A stretch of DNA of 64,000 bases from Hansfordia pulvinata (GCA_006538405.1 BJKQ01000015.1:744001-808000), one strand, 5' to 3'. Counted from the stretch's first letter, positions 1 through 13,039 are shown. A program made the numbers and translations. Notes: generated from the sequence alone by a model not told the origin.

Positions 1-347
1 ACCTCTACTACGCCACCCAGTACGCACCCCTTCACTTGACCCTGTTGCTCCCTTTCTTATTCTGATTTGACCCGCACCGTGCTGCATCACCACGTGTATG
101 GATTCAGAGCGTTATCGGAACGGGCCACCTGTTCGGCCGACATTCAGCGGCGGCCCCACATCCGGCCGGCTGCAACCTGCAGCACCGTCGTTCGCGGTTC
201 GCCTCGTCGATGTGTGCACTGAACTGGTGCCTCAGAACCCGACACCGGTCACCGGCGAGAAGCACGGCGCAGCTTTCTTTGCCACTCTTAGCATGTCGGA
301 GTAGTAAGTGGTATAGTGACCGTTGTCAATCTGATTCTGGCAGTTGG

Positions 348-860
348 TCATGATGCCGTGCCTGCACCTTCTTTCGTCGTCCAGCAACAACGCTGGCGAG
401 CCTCGGGATCAGTCGCCACTGCATCCTCGGGAATGGGGTCTCGTTCTCCCCCAATCTCCATCAAGAGAGCCTCGTCAACAGGCGATATGTTTGGGTCAGG
501 GACATATGGTTTGATCACGTCCGCCGAGGCAGCCATGTCGGAGCGAGGCTCCACGGTGATAGGTGCCGATGGCATGATGGCGGGCGATGAGGAGTGTCAG
601 CGACGGGTGACCAGATGCATCTCTTCCTCGTACTGCTTCATGAGGTACCGTCCTAGGTCGTTGTGGGCGTTGGTGGTGTCTTCCATCTGTGAGCGGAGGT
701 CTTGGTACCGTCGTCGAAGCTCATCGGCAGTCATGGATGGCATGGCCGCCACCGGTCAATGTCTCAATTGTAGAATGAGCTGTGGCCAGTCCGGCTCTCA
801 CCTTCGTCAGGTCCCGAAGCTGCTCCTCAAGTCACCGCGGGTCGGCGTAATGTCACCGCT
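348..860 (-). pseudogene. Decayed coiled-coil protein relic
   Basis: Read on the minus strand, this stretch gives a charged, heptad-like frame (LEEQLRDLTK near 831, then DELRRRYQDLRSQMED near 725), followed by an acidic proline-containing segment (positions 575-348). It is broken by TGA codons at 597-599 and at two sites around 830-855, plus a frame change near 745. Each TGA could come from CGA by one C-to-T change, the kind of change RIP or deamination makes. No family is recognisable. It could be part of a transposon-encoded protein, an old host gene, or chance. Confidence 0.3.
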
Positions 861-1342
861 CCTCGTGCACCCGTGTCCTTCGTACGAAAGATGAAAGGGC
901 CGATCCCACAATATCCATTCCGTTCTGTGGTGCTCCATTGCGGCAGCAGTGGCAGTCGGCAATGCTCCCAGACTGACGATCCACATGGCCATCAGTTGGT
1001 AGAAGTTAGTGGTGCCTGAGAAAAGAAGAAGAAAACCTGGCTTACCGGGCCAAGGACTGGGCTGCCGACTGACGGCAACACGTGACGAGGGAGTCCCGGA
1101 GCGACCGCGCGCCACGTCGAGACGCGATGATGATGACTCTGCCGGCCAGCGGGAAACGCAGACAAGCAGACGGAACTGCTTGTAGCGGCGCATGACAGGG
1201 CCAAGTAACCATCGATCGCCGTCCCCGGAGGCTTTGGTGATGGTTCGCCCCTGCGGCTTCAGCCTACCATCTTCGCCCTCCGGCGACGGGGCGGCGTGGA
1301 TGATGTGCCACCTTCACCTGCGGTCGCTTCTCTACCCACGCG

Positions 1343-1373
1343 GAGAGAGAGAGAGAGAGAGGGAGAGAGAGAG
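1343..1373. repeat. (GA)n microsatellite
   Basis: Nearly perfect GA dinucleotide tract with one G interruption. It lies in a gene-free stretch. Confidence 0.9.
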
Positions 1374-3483
1374 TTGCTCTCCTGCGGTGGGTGGCTGTGA
1401 CATGCAGACCGTGAGTTTCTTCAACGCGTAATGGGGAAATCTCGCCAGGTCGAACCGCGTCGGCCTCGTGATGCCCGCTCCATCGCCGACCATCGAGGGG
1501 GCATCTCTAGAAAAATCCTTGGTACTTGAACGGCCAGAAACGAAGACGAGGTCATCTCCTTGACGGGGCACACCTTGCAGATGAACGCCGTTACTACCTA
1601 GTTCAGGGCACCCGAAACCGCGAAAGAAGAAAATTGACAACCGGCTTCAACTCATGACCGAGCGCGCAGAACTGCGGCTGGCCGACTCGAGCAAATTCAA
1701 GCACTGGACATAAGCAGCTGAAGACATGCAAGGACACTCTCCAACCCATTATCGGCGATGGACGCCGGAGATGATGATGCCGACAGTAATGATAGAGTCC
1801 GGCCGGCACCTGGACAGAATAGTTCAGTGGCGGATCACTCGGGCCTGGTCTCGCCTGGCATTGACCGACTGACCGCTGTTGCAAGTGACAACGTACCAGA
1901 TCCCCAGCCAAGACTGGACCGGTTAATATATCGTCCCGGCTCTGCTGGTGCGGTGGGCACCCTCGTCACGCAGACAGCTAACGCTGGCGAGCTGGGTCTG
2001 GGACTGAACGGAGTGCTCGGGGCTGAATGTCTCCGGCTTCGTGCAGAGAAATTACCGCGCCGCCTTTCAACCTGCGCGGGCCGCATCACCGAGAAGCGCC
2101 CCAGATGGCAGCGATGTGGCTCAAGATACCGCCCGTGCTAAGTGCAAACCTGGCAGGCCGTCTGGGACGTGGCGGCCTGCAAGAACCGCGTTGCTGGAGA
2201 CAGAGCATCCGGGCAGACATGGAGAGACCGCGAGGACGGCTCCCTCGCCTCGCGTCTTCGCTCTACGCCATATACTCGACAGCATCTCTGACCGAGTCCC
2301 TAACGACGTCTCCGACTGGTCGCTGAACCGCGACTGACGACAGTGCGCTTCCTCCGCCTCGGCACGCTGTCGTCGCCCGTTCCATGCCGCGGAGGTGGGA
2401 CGGCACACAGCGGCTGCGGCTGTATCCAGCGCTGCATCCGGCACTTCGCCCGGCGGCAGTGAGATGACCATAATCCTGAGTGTTATGAGAAAGAGAGATA
2501 ATCACCAAGGGGCTGGCCAGTCACTACACGTCCTGGATACAGCCCCCTCTCGCCCTCTTTGTCACGGGCTTGCGATGTTTCCATGCTTTCGCGCACTGCA
2601 TGTTGAATCGTCGATCCCAGTACACGCGATTCTGTTCTGGCCACTTACGGTGCTCACCCTGTGTTCTCGCGGAAAGCCCCTGCCTCTCCGCGAGGTCAGC
2701 TCGCCGGATCCATCTGACTGCTCTGGCACACGGCAGAGGTGGTCCGGGACTGCATGTCTTGATCAATTCAACAGCTACGACGGCAAACTAGCAATGTCAG
2801 ATGAGCCCTGAAGAGAACCTATCGTGAGTGTTACCGCAGCAAAGGTGCCGGATATGTCCGAGAGACGATGAAATTAGTAGATGGTGACTGGCTAGGTGTC
2901 TCGGCGACCACTCGTGGGAAAGAGAGAGAGAGAGATACCGCGCCTCTCAGGACAGTGGCGCCGACAATCAAGCTTTCTACTCCGCGTAACTGAACCCAGG
3001 AGATATGGCAACCTACAGTGCTATAGATCTGGTGTGAAGCTGCGCAGTCAGCATGACTCTTGACCTCTTCCCCTGCCCGCTTGCGCAGCAAACGTTCGCG
3101 TTACCGCACACCCTACAAGAGACGACCTCACCTCTCACGTAGGCTGCCAGACGAGGAGCTCAACGGCACTGGAGAGCCATACGACCATGAGCCTCGCTGG
3201 CGGGCGTCTTGCGCTTAGACGATCGGAAAGGCAGACAAGCGCTCCGTTACATCTCGCGAGTTTCCCAATTCTCTCCGGACACACGCGGCTGGGTTTCCAT
3301 ACATCTTCGCTACTGCAAGAATCCCGTCACGATTCGATAGGGCGTGGAAGAGTCCCGCCGGCGTCCCAAGGTCCCATCGCATCGCCCCAGCTCGGTTCCG
3401 TGTTGCCTTTTCTTTTTCCACGCCAGGATCAAAAAGGCCGACCGATACCAGAGCGGGTTGGGAGTACACAATTGACTACCGCC

Positions 3484-3484
<1 letters not shown>

Positions 3485-3514
<30 letters not shown>
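3485..3514. repeat. T30 homopolymer
   Basis: Thirty consecutive T on the plus strand. No flanking target-site duplication or retroposon body was recognised. Confidence 0.9.
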
Positions 3515-3518
<4 letters not shown>

Positions 3519-6156
3519 CTCTCGCCCTCTGCAAATCCCGGTGTGCCGAGAGCCAGCGTGCTCTCACAGCACAACCCCAACAGCGTGGCCTGCAGCGCGA
3601 AAAGACGGAGACGGGAGATGGGTGGCGAGGGTGGCGGGCGGCGGCTGCCTTTTGCCTTGACGCGTACATGAGCCCTGGCGAGACGGGGGGCGGCCTTGCT
3701 CAGAAGCCGCAGGGCAGGGGAGGATACATGGTGGCGCGGGAGACTTTGCAAAGGGAAGCAGAAGTAAAAGTATCCAGGGGACGACGCCACCCCTCCCCGG
3801 CAAAGGCCGCCGCTGGATCGTGAGCATGCGATGTACGGCGATTTGCGGGCATGGGTTGGTCCTTGTGCGTACGAGTACGAGTACACGACAAGGGTCCAGA
3901 CTCCAGAGTCCATGGAATTCTCCAGTCCCCGAACAGCCCTGCACTGGCTACCGGCATAGACCGTCAAGGCGCTGATCTTCGCAGGGGGGGTTGCTTGCTG
4001 ATGAGACGCGCGCTTGACCGGCAAAGAGACACAGAGCTCTCTGCATGAAAGGTTGCCACTCGGCAAAAGTCTTGGGCAACGCGCATGCTTGGATGACCCA
4101 GAAGATGTCCAGGCCTCCCATCATGTCTTCACCCCACACCACCCCCGAGTGTAAAGACGGGGAGCAAGTAGCCGAGAAGGCCGAGCGGAGCGTCGCCGAC
4201 CTTCTTCTCGGGCGGGGACTGGCTGACTGGGTTGTTGACGCAAGGGGCAAGTTCCGGAATCTGCGTCGCTCGGCACTTCGGTCGGGCTTCGAGAGGAGAG
4301 GGCGCCGGTGGCCTCTTCGAGATGGCGAGGGGCGGGCTTCCGCTCCACGGAGACACATTCTGCCCTGGGTGCAGTAGAGCCCCGGCTCTCTGCTCGCACG
4401 CGTAGAGGTAGCCATCATCCTCGTATGTGAGTGGCGACAGACCCCGAGATCCCAGGCGCGAGTGACGTTGACTGACCAATGGCCTGGGCGTGTGTACGTC
4501 GAGTCGACTCTGGCCTGACGTCGAGCCTGGCCATTGCCACCCACCTTGGGTACCTTATTAGTACGGAGGGTAAAGAGCTTAGTCCATGTTAGTGTGCGCA
4601 AGGAAGCGCAATCGAACCTCAGTCGGGCCTTAGATGGCTAACCAGGACTCTGGCGTACGAGATGCAGGCTACATAGGGCACCAACTAGGTGGCAAGTTGA
4701 GTAAGTGGTGCCACCCAAGCCGGCTGTCGCGGCCGGATTCATGGCTGGAAGCTCGTCCCACTGAGTGCGGTGCCGAGTATTCGCCACCACGAGTGGGTGG
4801 TATTTGTGAGGCATCGGTCATCAAGGATGCGAAAGTGCCGGGGGGGCCTGGAACTCGCCAATGACATCCCAGAGAGAAGAAAGATGGAGAACGTGATGGA
4901 AATCGCCACCCCCGATGTAAGTCGGAGGCAGCCAGCAGCCTTGGAGCCGACCTATGAGTAAGGCAGGAATGCAAGTTTGTGAGAGGCTCTCCACTTCTTC
5001 TCTCTTTGCCCATCGTTTCCGCGCCTTTTCCGCAGGGGGGTGGCTTCTTGGAAGGATTCTCTGTCCCCGGGTTCTGTAGACCACCGGCTCCTCCACCGTC
5101 ATGGCGCTCTGAAAGGTAAAAGGAGCAAGAACCGAAAACTGAAAGAAGAAATACGAAAGAAAAAAAAAGCAAGAAAGCGACAAAAAAAATAAGAGAAACC
5201 CACAGATGTGCTCACTGACTTGTGAACACCAACAGCCTCGGAAACGCGACCGGAGCTTCACGTCCAGCCTCTTGGCCATATCGGAGCGGGCGACCAGGTC
5301 TCGAGAAGCAACTGCCTGGGTTCAGGGGGGGACGGCCTGGGAGAACCACATTACAGATCCCAACCATCCAGGGCCAGTCAGAAAGTCGCAGAGCGTTCGC
5401 CACTGGAGACGCTCAAGAGGGAAAAGGGTTGCGATGAGCGGCTGCGGACTCGCTTGCGCCCGGGTATAGAGCGGTAGCACACAAGCCCAGTGACGGGCGG
5501 GTGGCAAGGACAAGCATCAGCCTCGTCCACCGGGTCCTCACAGCCCTCCCGCCGTCGTGGGCTAATAAGCCGGTCATACAGCGAGGCGACGCGGGCAAGC
5601 GCTGATTGGACGGTTCGCACTTCCAAGCGAGTAGTAGAACTGACAATGAGGGTGGGAAAGAAAACGGGAGGTAGACTAGTGTCACCACAGCAGGAGGGCG
5701 CAGTCTACTCGTCACCTTGGGGATATGTGACGGTCGTGAGACCTGAGTGAGTGACTACCTACCCAGTAAATGAATGATGGGTGTTCTGGAAACCTGACAC
5801 TCGTCTTGGCCCTTGGCTGGCGCGCCGGATCCTCCCTGCCCATCCTCCTCCTCCTCCCGCCGCTGCCTCACCTGCGTCGGAGATGTTCAGTTCCCCGTGG
5901 TGCGGGCGCGCGAGGCCGCTTCTGGCATTCGCTGCTGCCCCCGACGGACCGGTCAAAGGTTTGAGGAGGACCCGGGAGCCGTGGCGGGAGAGGCAGTGGT
6001 GGGTGGGGGCCCCGAGAACCGATGCCTGGCCTCCCCTCGCTGGCCTTATATGCGTACAAGGGTGTCAGCCAGGCCCAGTGGCGATTGTTCACTCGCGCCA
6101 CCCACTGGCAGGCCGTAGCGAGGGAGACCCGTGCTGGAGCGACTCGCACCATCCTT

Positions 6157-6178
6157 TCTCTCTCTCTCTCTCTCTCTT
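6157..6178. repeat. (CT)n microsatellite
   Basis: Short CT dinucleotide tract in gene-free sequence. Confidence 0.9.
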
Positions 6179-7097
6179 TTCGCGTCAACTATGACAGCCC
6201 CCGGTATTTGCGTGTGCACGTCCCGGACCTCTTGGCCGACCCTGGAAGCACAAACGAGGCGACGGGCCCGGAGTGTGATTGTGAAGGCGAGATCGTGGCT
6301 TGGAGACGGCCGTGGGGACTCGGGAGGCGTGTTGGAAGAATAGCGTCCGGGCTGAGCTCTTAGAGCCTCGACGGCCGCCCCCGCTTGGTACCAGCCGCAC
6401 GGGACCGACTGCGGCGACAAGAGACAAGAGAAACTAGATCCTGCTGCCATCTGAGCCTGGGACTGTGATCGTGAGGCTGGTCGGCTGGTCGGCTTGCCCC
6501 CGGTCAGCCGAGTATACGTCATGTCCAGGTCGGCTGCTGAGGTGCGGGAGGGACGCAGGACAGGGAGGGCTCATCGAGTGTGCTCTGGTCTGGTCTGCTG
6601 CTCACGGGGCACCCACACCCAACGAGTTTACGTAGTAGCTGCGGCCAAGACGTGCGAGCAGCCGCCCTACGACACGATTTTCGCCTCTCTCATCCATGCC
6701 TGGTGCGATCTCGCGCCGTTGGTTGGGCCTCTGGCAGGCAAGCCCACAATCGGTGGGGGGGTCCTCGGTGGGCACTTGCAGACAGGCGCCGCCGCAGCAC
6801 CCTGTATAACAAGCGGCGATATCGGCAACACCGCGAGGGTTGCCAGAAGGGCCCTTGGCGGCAGGCATGTGAAAAGAAGAGAGGCTGGCCCGTCTTTGGC
6901 CTATTCGGGGATCGCGGGGAGAGAGTCCGGCAGGATATGGCTGAGCTAGAAGAGCCCGATGATGAGCATCGCGGCTTCGAGAAACAGGGGTCGCGAGGCC
7001 GTAAGGACGTGATAGGCTACGCCTATCCGTGTGCGTGGTTTTCATCGCCGGGTGACACACTTTTCTGATATACTTCTGCCGGGTTCTGATCGGTGAG

Positions 7098-7120
7098 CCC
7101 CCCCCCCCCCCCCCCCCCCC
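7098..7120. repeat. C23 homopolymer
   Basis: Twenty-three consecutive C followed by TCTCTC, about 300 bp upstream of the secreted cysteine-rich gene at 7419. Tracts of this length are prone to miscounting, so the exact length is uncertain. Confidence 0.9.
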
Positions 7121-7418
7121 TCTCTCCCCTATCTTTGCGAAGCTGGAGGCTGGGGATGGGCCGATGAAGCGTGCATAAGAAGTCTGTATTGGCCGTCCTC
7201 GCCTTCACCAAAGTGCTTTGATCGTGAAAGTGCCGCTGGCCTCGACAACTCCGCCGCCCTGCCATAGAGTACATCAGGGTCATCTCACCAGAAACCTTTT
7301 TCCCGTCGACCACCTCTGACCCAGATCCTATAGCCATCGGACGACCAGGAGCAACAACAGCGGCGCGGTATCTACCAACAGCACAGAAGCGGGAATCCCT
7401 CCAGCCCACGCATACACA

Positions 7419-8273
7419 ATGCGTCTCTCTCTCCTGGCCACCACCGCCTACTTGGCGTTTCAGGCGGCGGCGCTCGCGACGCACAAGGAGGCCTCCTCGC
7501 GCGCGGCGCCGGCGAGGAGGATGATGACCGACATCTCGGCGGGCGAGCTGGTCTCGGGGCTCCTGCTGGACCAGCAGGGCGAGGACGGCGACGAAGAAGA
7601 CTCGGCGGAACAGCTCGCGAAAGAGTACACCGACTGCCTGGGCACCGCGCCACTCGTCCTGAGCCGGTGGTGGTGCGCCCGCAGGCTCGAGGCGGAGAGC
7701 CGCGGCCAGTGCACGCGGGTGGCGAGCGCGGCGGAGAAGCGAAGCGCAAAGACGCGCCGCGAGACCACCGGCGTGCCCAAAGACCAGAAAAACGGGGTGA
7801 GTCTTTTTTTTTTTTTTCTCTCCCTCTCTCTCCTTGTTTCTGTCTGCGGCGGCGAAACCCGTTCGGAGACGAGGGAGGTCGGCCAAGGCAGGTGGCAAGT
7901 GAGCTTTTCAGGCGACCACGGGCCCCTTGCTGCCTGCCTCCCCCTGCACAAGGAGAAAAAACTCCGACAGGCAGAAGGCGTCTCGGCTGACGACTTGCTT
8001 TCATCTAGTTCTGCAACGACAATGGGAGATGTGTCATCGCCACGCAGTACCAGATGGGGATGATAAGCATGGACTGCGACCGTCCGATCAAGTGCCCCTT
8101 TGTAAGTCTACCCACCGTCTCTCGCTGATGAACACAGACTCTTCTATCTTGAATGTTGCCACGGTCGACTGACTGTACCCCAGTGCGCCAAGCATGCCGA
8201 AGGGACTTCGTGCAAATACGAGAAGAAGGTTTGCCAGCAGGGCGACTATCCCAACAGGCCTCCCACACAGTAG
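7419..8273 (+). CDS. Small secreted cysteine-rich protein (effector-like)
   Basis: Three exons, 7419-7796, 8009-8101 and 8184-8273, give a 186-residue protein. All junctions are GT-AG and phase 0. Residues 1-18 (MRLSLLATTAYLAFQAAA) are a typical signal peptide, so the product is predicted to be secreted. A short acidic stretch with a dibasic-like ARRMM segment follows, then a region with ten cysteines: three from exon 1, four from exon 2 and three from exon 3. An even number suits disulfide pairing. No catalytic motif or known domain is visible. Intron 1 contains a T15 run and a CT-rich stretch. Small secreted cysteine-rich proteins of this type are often effectors, antimicrobial proteins or surface proteins; which applies here cannot be told from sequence. 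The intron calls rest on frame and splice consensus only. Confidence 0.72.
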
Positions 8274-9530
8274 TTGGTCAAGCGTCGACGGTCCATAACG
8301 ACTGCGCACCTCTTGACGTTCAGGAGGGAAAATGCAAAAAGAAAACAAGGCTCGGGGGGTCTGCATCATGTAGATCGAGGCGTAATGTGTTTACAAAGAC
8401 AGCTCGTCAGCCATACCTGGTCACCATCTCTCAGTCTCTACATCTAGTATACTTTTTAATCGCGGGCTGGGAAGGGACTGGAAAGACAACGGTTGATGTT
8501 CGCAGTGGCAAGCGATGGGCCGGGTTCTCATATTGGGCAATTCATGGAAAAGAGACAATAAATAATAAGAATAAACGTGATCGTCACCAGTACTTACTTG
8601 GAGAAAAACGGGGGTTTCCTGTGGCGTCCTGTGGCGTTTTCTTGGTTGTTGCTGTTGTCTGTTTCGAACCACGCCGCTTTAATTCCAGGCAATGGATCCT
8701 CCATCTCGTCGTGCGGAGACTTGGCCACGCACAGGGTCCCTCCCCTGCCCGATCAATCATGCGATCATGCGACGCGAAAAGCGCAAGTGGCGTCGCGAAT
8801 TCGGTCAGCGCTGGGCGTGCTGACGAAGGAGTGGGCGGGTGGCGAGTTTGAAGTCTGAGTTTCGACTCTAGAGTAACGCCCCCGGTGTCTTTGCGAATTT
8901 GCGGAGCACAGCTAGTGCGTTGGCTTGGGTATTAGCTCGCCTTTAACACGAACTACCCGCAAGTTGAGAGGCTGATTTCGGTACTTGTATACCTGCTACT
9001 ATAAGAGGTGAGGTCTAATCCGGCTCAGGTAAATGGAGTGTCACAGTGTGACTGATGAGTCTCCTAATCGGGCGACTAGGCCCGTGTTGCCTCATCCGTG
9101 TTGCCCTATGAGGGCTACGGTACTACTTGCTGACCTACAGCGTACCTACACAAGGCCGACTCGCCCGACTCGCGTTTGCCACTCTCCTGCTGCGTGCGCG
9201 CTCAGGGGAAATACTTCCCAGCAAGGCCGGAGATCGACCTCCCCGAGGGGTTGGTCTGTCGATTGGTTTCTAGTTCTAGTTTCCGTTCTATTTCTATTGG
9301 AAGTATGTGTAATGAACTGCGTAATGTACTATGTAGATACTTAGGTACGGTAGGTAATGCAGTTTAGGCAGTTCAGGTACCCCTGGTGAAGTACGTTGCA
9401 ACGCCCTGCTTGGAAACGGAACGAGATACGGAAATAGACCGTACGGTTCGCCACCCCTTTCTCTTGCCCCTCGCTTCTCCCCAGGACAGCGTTCTTCTTC
9501 CCCGACAGCGCCGGTGTGACGACCGCGACC
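8274..9530. other. Intergenic, no feature seen
   Basis: About 1.26 kb between the 3' ends of two convergent secreted-protein genes. It is moderately AT-richer than coding sequence. No gene or repeat was recognised. Confidence 0.6.
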
Positions 9531-10815
9531 TCAGGCCACAAACTTCTTCTCGGTCTTGCCCGCCTGCATGATCTTCTTCCTCCGCTGCCTCTCCTCCTCG
9601 GGGTCGGCCAACGGCTTGGGCATGATCGCCTTGCTGGTCGGGGGCGGGTCCTGCACCGTGAGGGCGTACGGGTAGCAGATCTGGGACGTGCCCAGGCTCT
9701 CACCCGGGGCTGCAGTGACGTAGAACTTGCCGACGGACTGGTCCGGGTAGATCTCGTCGAGGACGAACTCGGAGGCGAAGGGGTTCGTGATGCACGCCTT
9801 CTTGAGCAGCTCGCCGTAGAAGTCCAGCGAGTCCACCGGGGGCGCCTTGTTCCCGCTGTACGCGGCGGTGACGGCCCAGTTCTGCGCGCCGACGCCGACA
9901 AAGTTGCCGCCCGTGCCGCCGACGAAGCCCGCCAGCATCGGGTGCGTCGACACCTTGTACCAGTCCACGGCGTCCAGCTTCTGCTTGAAGCCGCCGGCGG
10001 CACCGAGCATGAAGACGCCCACGGGCACCAGCTTCTTGGCGTTCTTCTTCGTCCAGCGGAACCCGTTGTCGATGGCCGTGCCCATTCCCTTGGTGCCTTT
10101 CCTGCCCTTGGGCGCGTACCCGCTCCCGGACGCGTGCACCCCGGCCTCCTCGTCCGCCGCCTGTTGGAACCTGTTGGTGCCACCCTCTTCCAGATCGTGC
10201 AGGGGCACGTTCGTGTACGCGGTGTTCTGATCGAGGTCCGAATTATGCCTGGAACCAGTAGAGCGCATCATCCGCCCCACCAGGGGGCTGAGCGATGGGT
10301 TCGGGCTGGTATCGCGCATCACAAGCCTTCCCCAGCTGCGGATGTGTCCGTTGATGGTGTCGACCGCATTCTGCACAAACTTGTTCAAGTCAATGCCCAT
10401 GTCAGGGAGTGGCTTGTGAACTGCCCCACGCGCGTGTCAGCCAACATGGCCCATCTTCTGCGGAGCGGCAGGGCCTGGAACTTGAAAAGGCCCGAGGCTG
10501 AAAAGGCCCAAGGCTGAGTGGTAAGGGAAGAGGGTACTCACTTTTCGGGTTCCACTCGCCCTTCGGTACGGCGCTGTAGAAGTTGTCGCCCAAATCCCAC
10601 ATGCGGTACCACCTGACGACCATGTCTCGGCCCGCCATCCGTACCTCGGCTCCGTGTTCGTAGTACCTTTTCAACCAATCCCTCCTCCCCAGCTGGTGTC
10701 CCTGTTCCTCTGCCTCCGGCGCTGGCGCTGGGGCCGCGACGGCTCGCTCGGGGAGGCCATGGCTGCCCAGGGCTGCCGCGCCGGACGCGGCAAGGAGGAG
10801 ATGCAGGAACTTCAT
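9531..10815 (-). CDS. Predicted secreted protein of unknown function
   Basis: Two exons on the minus strand, 10815-10542 and 10420-9531, are joined across a 121-bp intron (donor GTGAGT, acceptor CAG) to give 387 residues. The N-terminus (MKFLHLLLAASGAAALGSHG) is a signal peptide. An Ala/Pro/Glu-rich segment with dibasic pairs (RR near residue 45, KR near 50) follows and could be a Kex2-type propeptide boundary. The body has a Ser/Asn-rich region, then a Gly/Lys-rich segment with two hydrophobic glycine-rich stretches (VPVGVFMLGAAGGF and the MLAGFVGGTGGNF area), and ends in a highly basic tail. Only two cysteines are present in the mature part. I recognise no family. The two hydrophobic stretches could be short membrane-associating segments. 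Confidence 0.72.
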
Positions 10816-12539
10816 GCTGCTGACAGCTCAGGCTACGACCAAGGAGAAATGGGGAGGGAGGGGAAAGAGACGGGTTCAAATATGCAGAGGTGGTCCGGGG
10901 TTTTGAGCTGGCCGGTCTTCTTATGATCCAGGGAAACAAGAGAGTGTGGGAGGCAGGGGTTGTTTATATTTGGCCTCAGAACTCAGGCCGATGAGAAGGG
11001 GGTTTCGCCGCGTGGATACCGAATCGTGATGTCCACCCCGTCTCTCAACAGCCTCGGCATCGGGTCAAGTTGGCGATCTGACACTGCGTGGAACACGGGG
11101 ACCACAGATCTGCTCCGCCTTTGCTGGGGAAAAGTGGCTGGACGGCGAGGCAGAAAAACCAAGTCGGCCGCCCCGCGGCATCGCCACCTGCAATGGCGGC
11201 GTCGGGTGTGACCTCTCACCGGCTCGACGATGGTAATGGCAGGTCGTCCCTGGGACGGGGGCGGGGGCGGGCCACGAGACGAGACGTGTGTTTGTTTCTC
11301 GCCCCTGTGTGTGTGGAAACACTGAATGGCCCGCCGTATCCACGGTCCGGCCAACCGATCGGTTCATGGCTGCAGGCAGGGAGGAGAAGAAGAGAGGGTG
11401 CTGGATCGTCCGGGGTCTCCGGGTTTCGCCAACACCCTTGGCAACTGCCGCTTTCCACAGTCGCCATCGGACCACGGCGGAATCAGGCAAGCATGCCGCC
11501 ATGGTGCAAGCAACCATGTCCACCGGGGCGGCGCCGAATCGTCACAGTGGCCAGATGATTATGTCGCTCACTGCCGGGGGCGCCTTTTCTCCGCGGGCGG
11601 CCATGACTCGTGCGTACGAGTGATCGTGGAGAGACCCTGCACTGCAACAAGCCGATGCGACACAGTGGTCGGCGACGTTGCCAATGCCGGCGGCAATCTT
11701 CCCTGCAGACGATCAGGCATGGATTGCAGCTTGCAAGGTTGTTAAGTCGATTTGCCGCCAGAACCCAGTCCCCCTGCTGCGCTCGGCACACATGCTATCC
11801 CATGGCTCGTGGTTGGAGCCACGCACCACAGCAAGTATGCGACTTCCGGTGCTCGATCGTGATAATCAGGTCCTCTCTGCAAGTTACCCAAACACGCACG
11901 ACGTTCACTCCGCAGCCTAGTGTCACGAGGTTGACGGACCCGTCTTCCCCCAGAATCGCCACCGGTTGACAAACAAGACCCGACCTCGAGTGTGTTGCGG
12001 GTCAGCCATCGACCCGGGCCGCCACTCGCCGAATCGGGCTCGTCCCCTTTCGTTAGCCCCAACGCCCGTGGAGACATGAAAGCATAAGAATTTATAGGCA
12101 TTTGAGGCGACATTTGTGGAGGCGCCCTCCTTGCCTCTGGCTGTTTCGTTTCGCTAGCAGTCGGCTAATGTTCTTCTCCCAGCCACTGCCGAGTCCGGGC
12201 CAAACCGCGACCGCGGACACGAGTGCCTAGATTAAAGGGGGCGTTCGCTCAGGCCCATAACTGTGAATCGCCGCTGTTTTGGCCCCCTCGCAAGCCCGGC
12301 AGTGTTCAGTCGCGCTTATAAGGTTGCTAGACCCTTCGGAGAAGATTATGCCGGAGGCAAAGCGATTAAGTAACAAATAGCCCCGACGGGATAGCCTCGA
12401 CCCGGGCTTCGAAGCCAGTCCCATTCAGCCTTTTAAAGGTGTAGATCGCCAAGTAAAGCGGTAACTTGCACGTCTGCCCTTCTTAGCTTAAGAGTCTGAT
12501 CGGCCAGCCTTACGAGCATGTCACGTATAAGACCACGGC
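10816..12539. other. Intergenic, left shoulder of AT-rich island
   Basis: No gene is supportable. Base composition is normal (GC-rich) until about 12.1 kb, then falls toward the island. From about 12.2 kb TA-rich patches appear, suggesting the element inside the island extends slightly left of the sharp AT boundary. Confidence 0.5.
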
Positions 12540-13039
12540 TGCTCCGACAGATCGATAAAGGGGTTTAATTATAACAGTCTTAATTATTACGTTATCTTAA
12601 GCGGGCGCTTATAAAAGGAACTGTAAGTATCAATTAAAGTTAAGTCTTAAAAAAAAAGAGTTAATTAATTAAACGCGTAAAGCCTTATATCCGGAATTTA
12701 AGTATTAAAAGTAATAAGATTACATATAAGTTTACCTTAATTTTTTTATTATCTTTATCTTTTTAAAATATATACTGAAAAGATTTAATAACCGGCGGGG
12801 ATAAAATATACGTAATAAGTAATATTTAAGTTATCGCTTATTATTAATAAGCTGATAAGTAATTAAACATTTCTTAAATTTTAATTTAATTTTACTATTA
12901 AAATAAAAATATATATTATCTTTTTTAAAAGACTTTATATATTAAAACTAATTTTAATTAAACGAGAATAATAAAATATTTAAAGTATAAATATATAAAT
13001 AAGTTTTAAAGAGAAGCAGGTTATTTATTATACTTATAA

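Larger units (their letters stand above)
1..7418. other. Gene-poor 7.4 kb region
   Basis: No convincing protein-coding gene was found on either strand. Open frames here are short, lack intron-compatible extensions and resemble no family I know. The stretch contains GA/CT microsatellites, a T30 tract, a C23 tract and one decayed coiled-coil relic near the left end, all listed separately. Confidence 0.6.

Noticed and set aside
3485..3514. T30 tract as the tail of a retroposed sequence
   Set aside because: No coding or SINE-like body and no target-site duplication could be found next to it.
3948..4601. 217-residue minus-strand frame
   Set aside because: Arg/Ser/Pro-rich composition in GC-rich sequence, overlapping frames on both strands, no domain and no plausible introns.
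4600..4625. Possible tRNA T-loop (GTTCGAT) on the minus strand
   Set aside because: Flanking bases do not pair into a T stem and no acceptor or anticodon arm could be built.
7023..7898. 291-residue minus-strand frame over the secreted-protein gene
   Set aside because: It is antisense to exon 1 and includes the translated C23 and T15 tracts. The plus-strand model has a signal peptide, cysteines and consistent introns.
8153..8851. 232-residue plus-strand frame after the secreted-protein gene
   Set aside because: It overlaps exon 3 of the cysteine-rich gene in another frame and otherwise covers AT-richer 3' sequence with no protein-like pattern.
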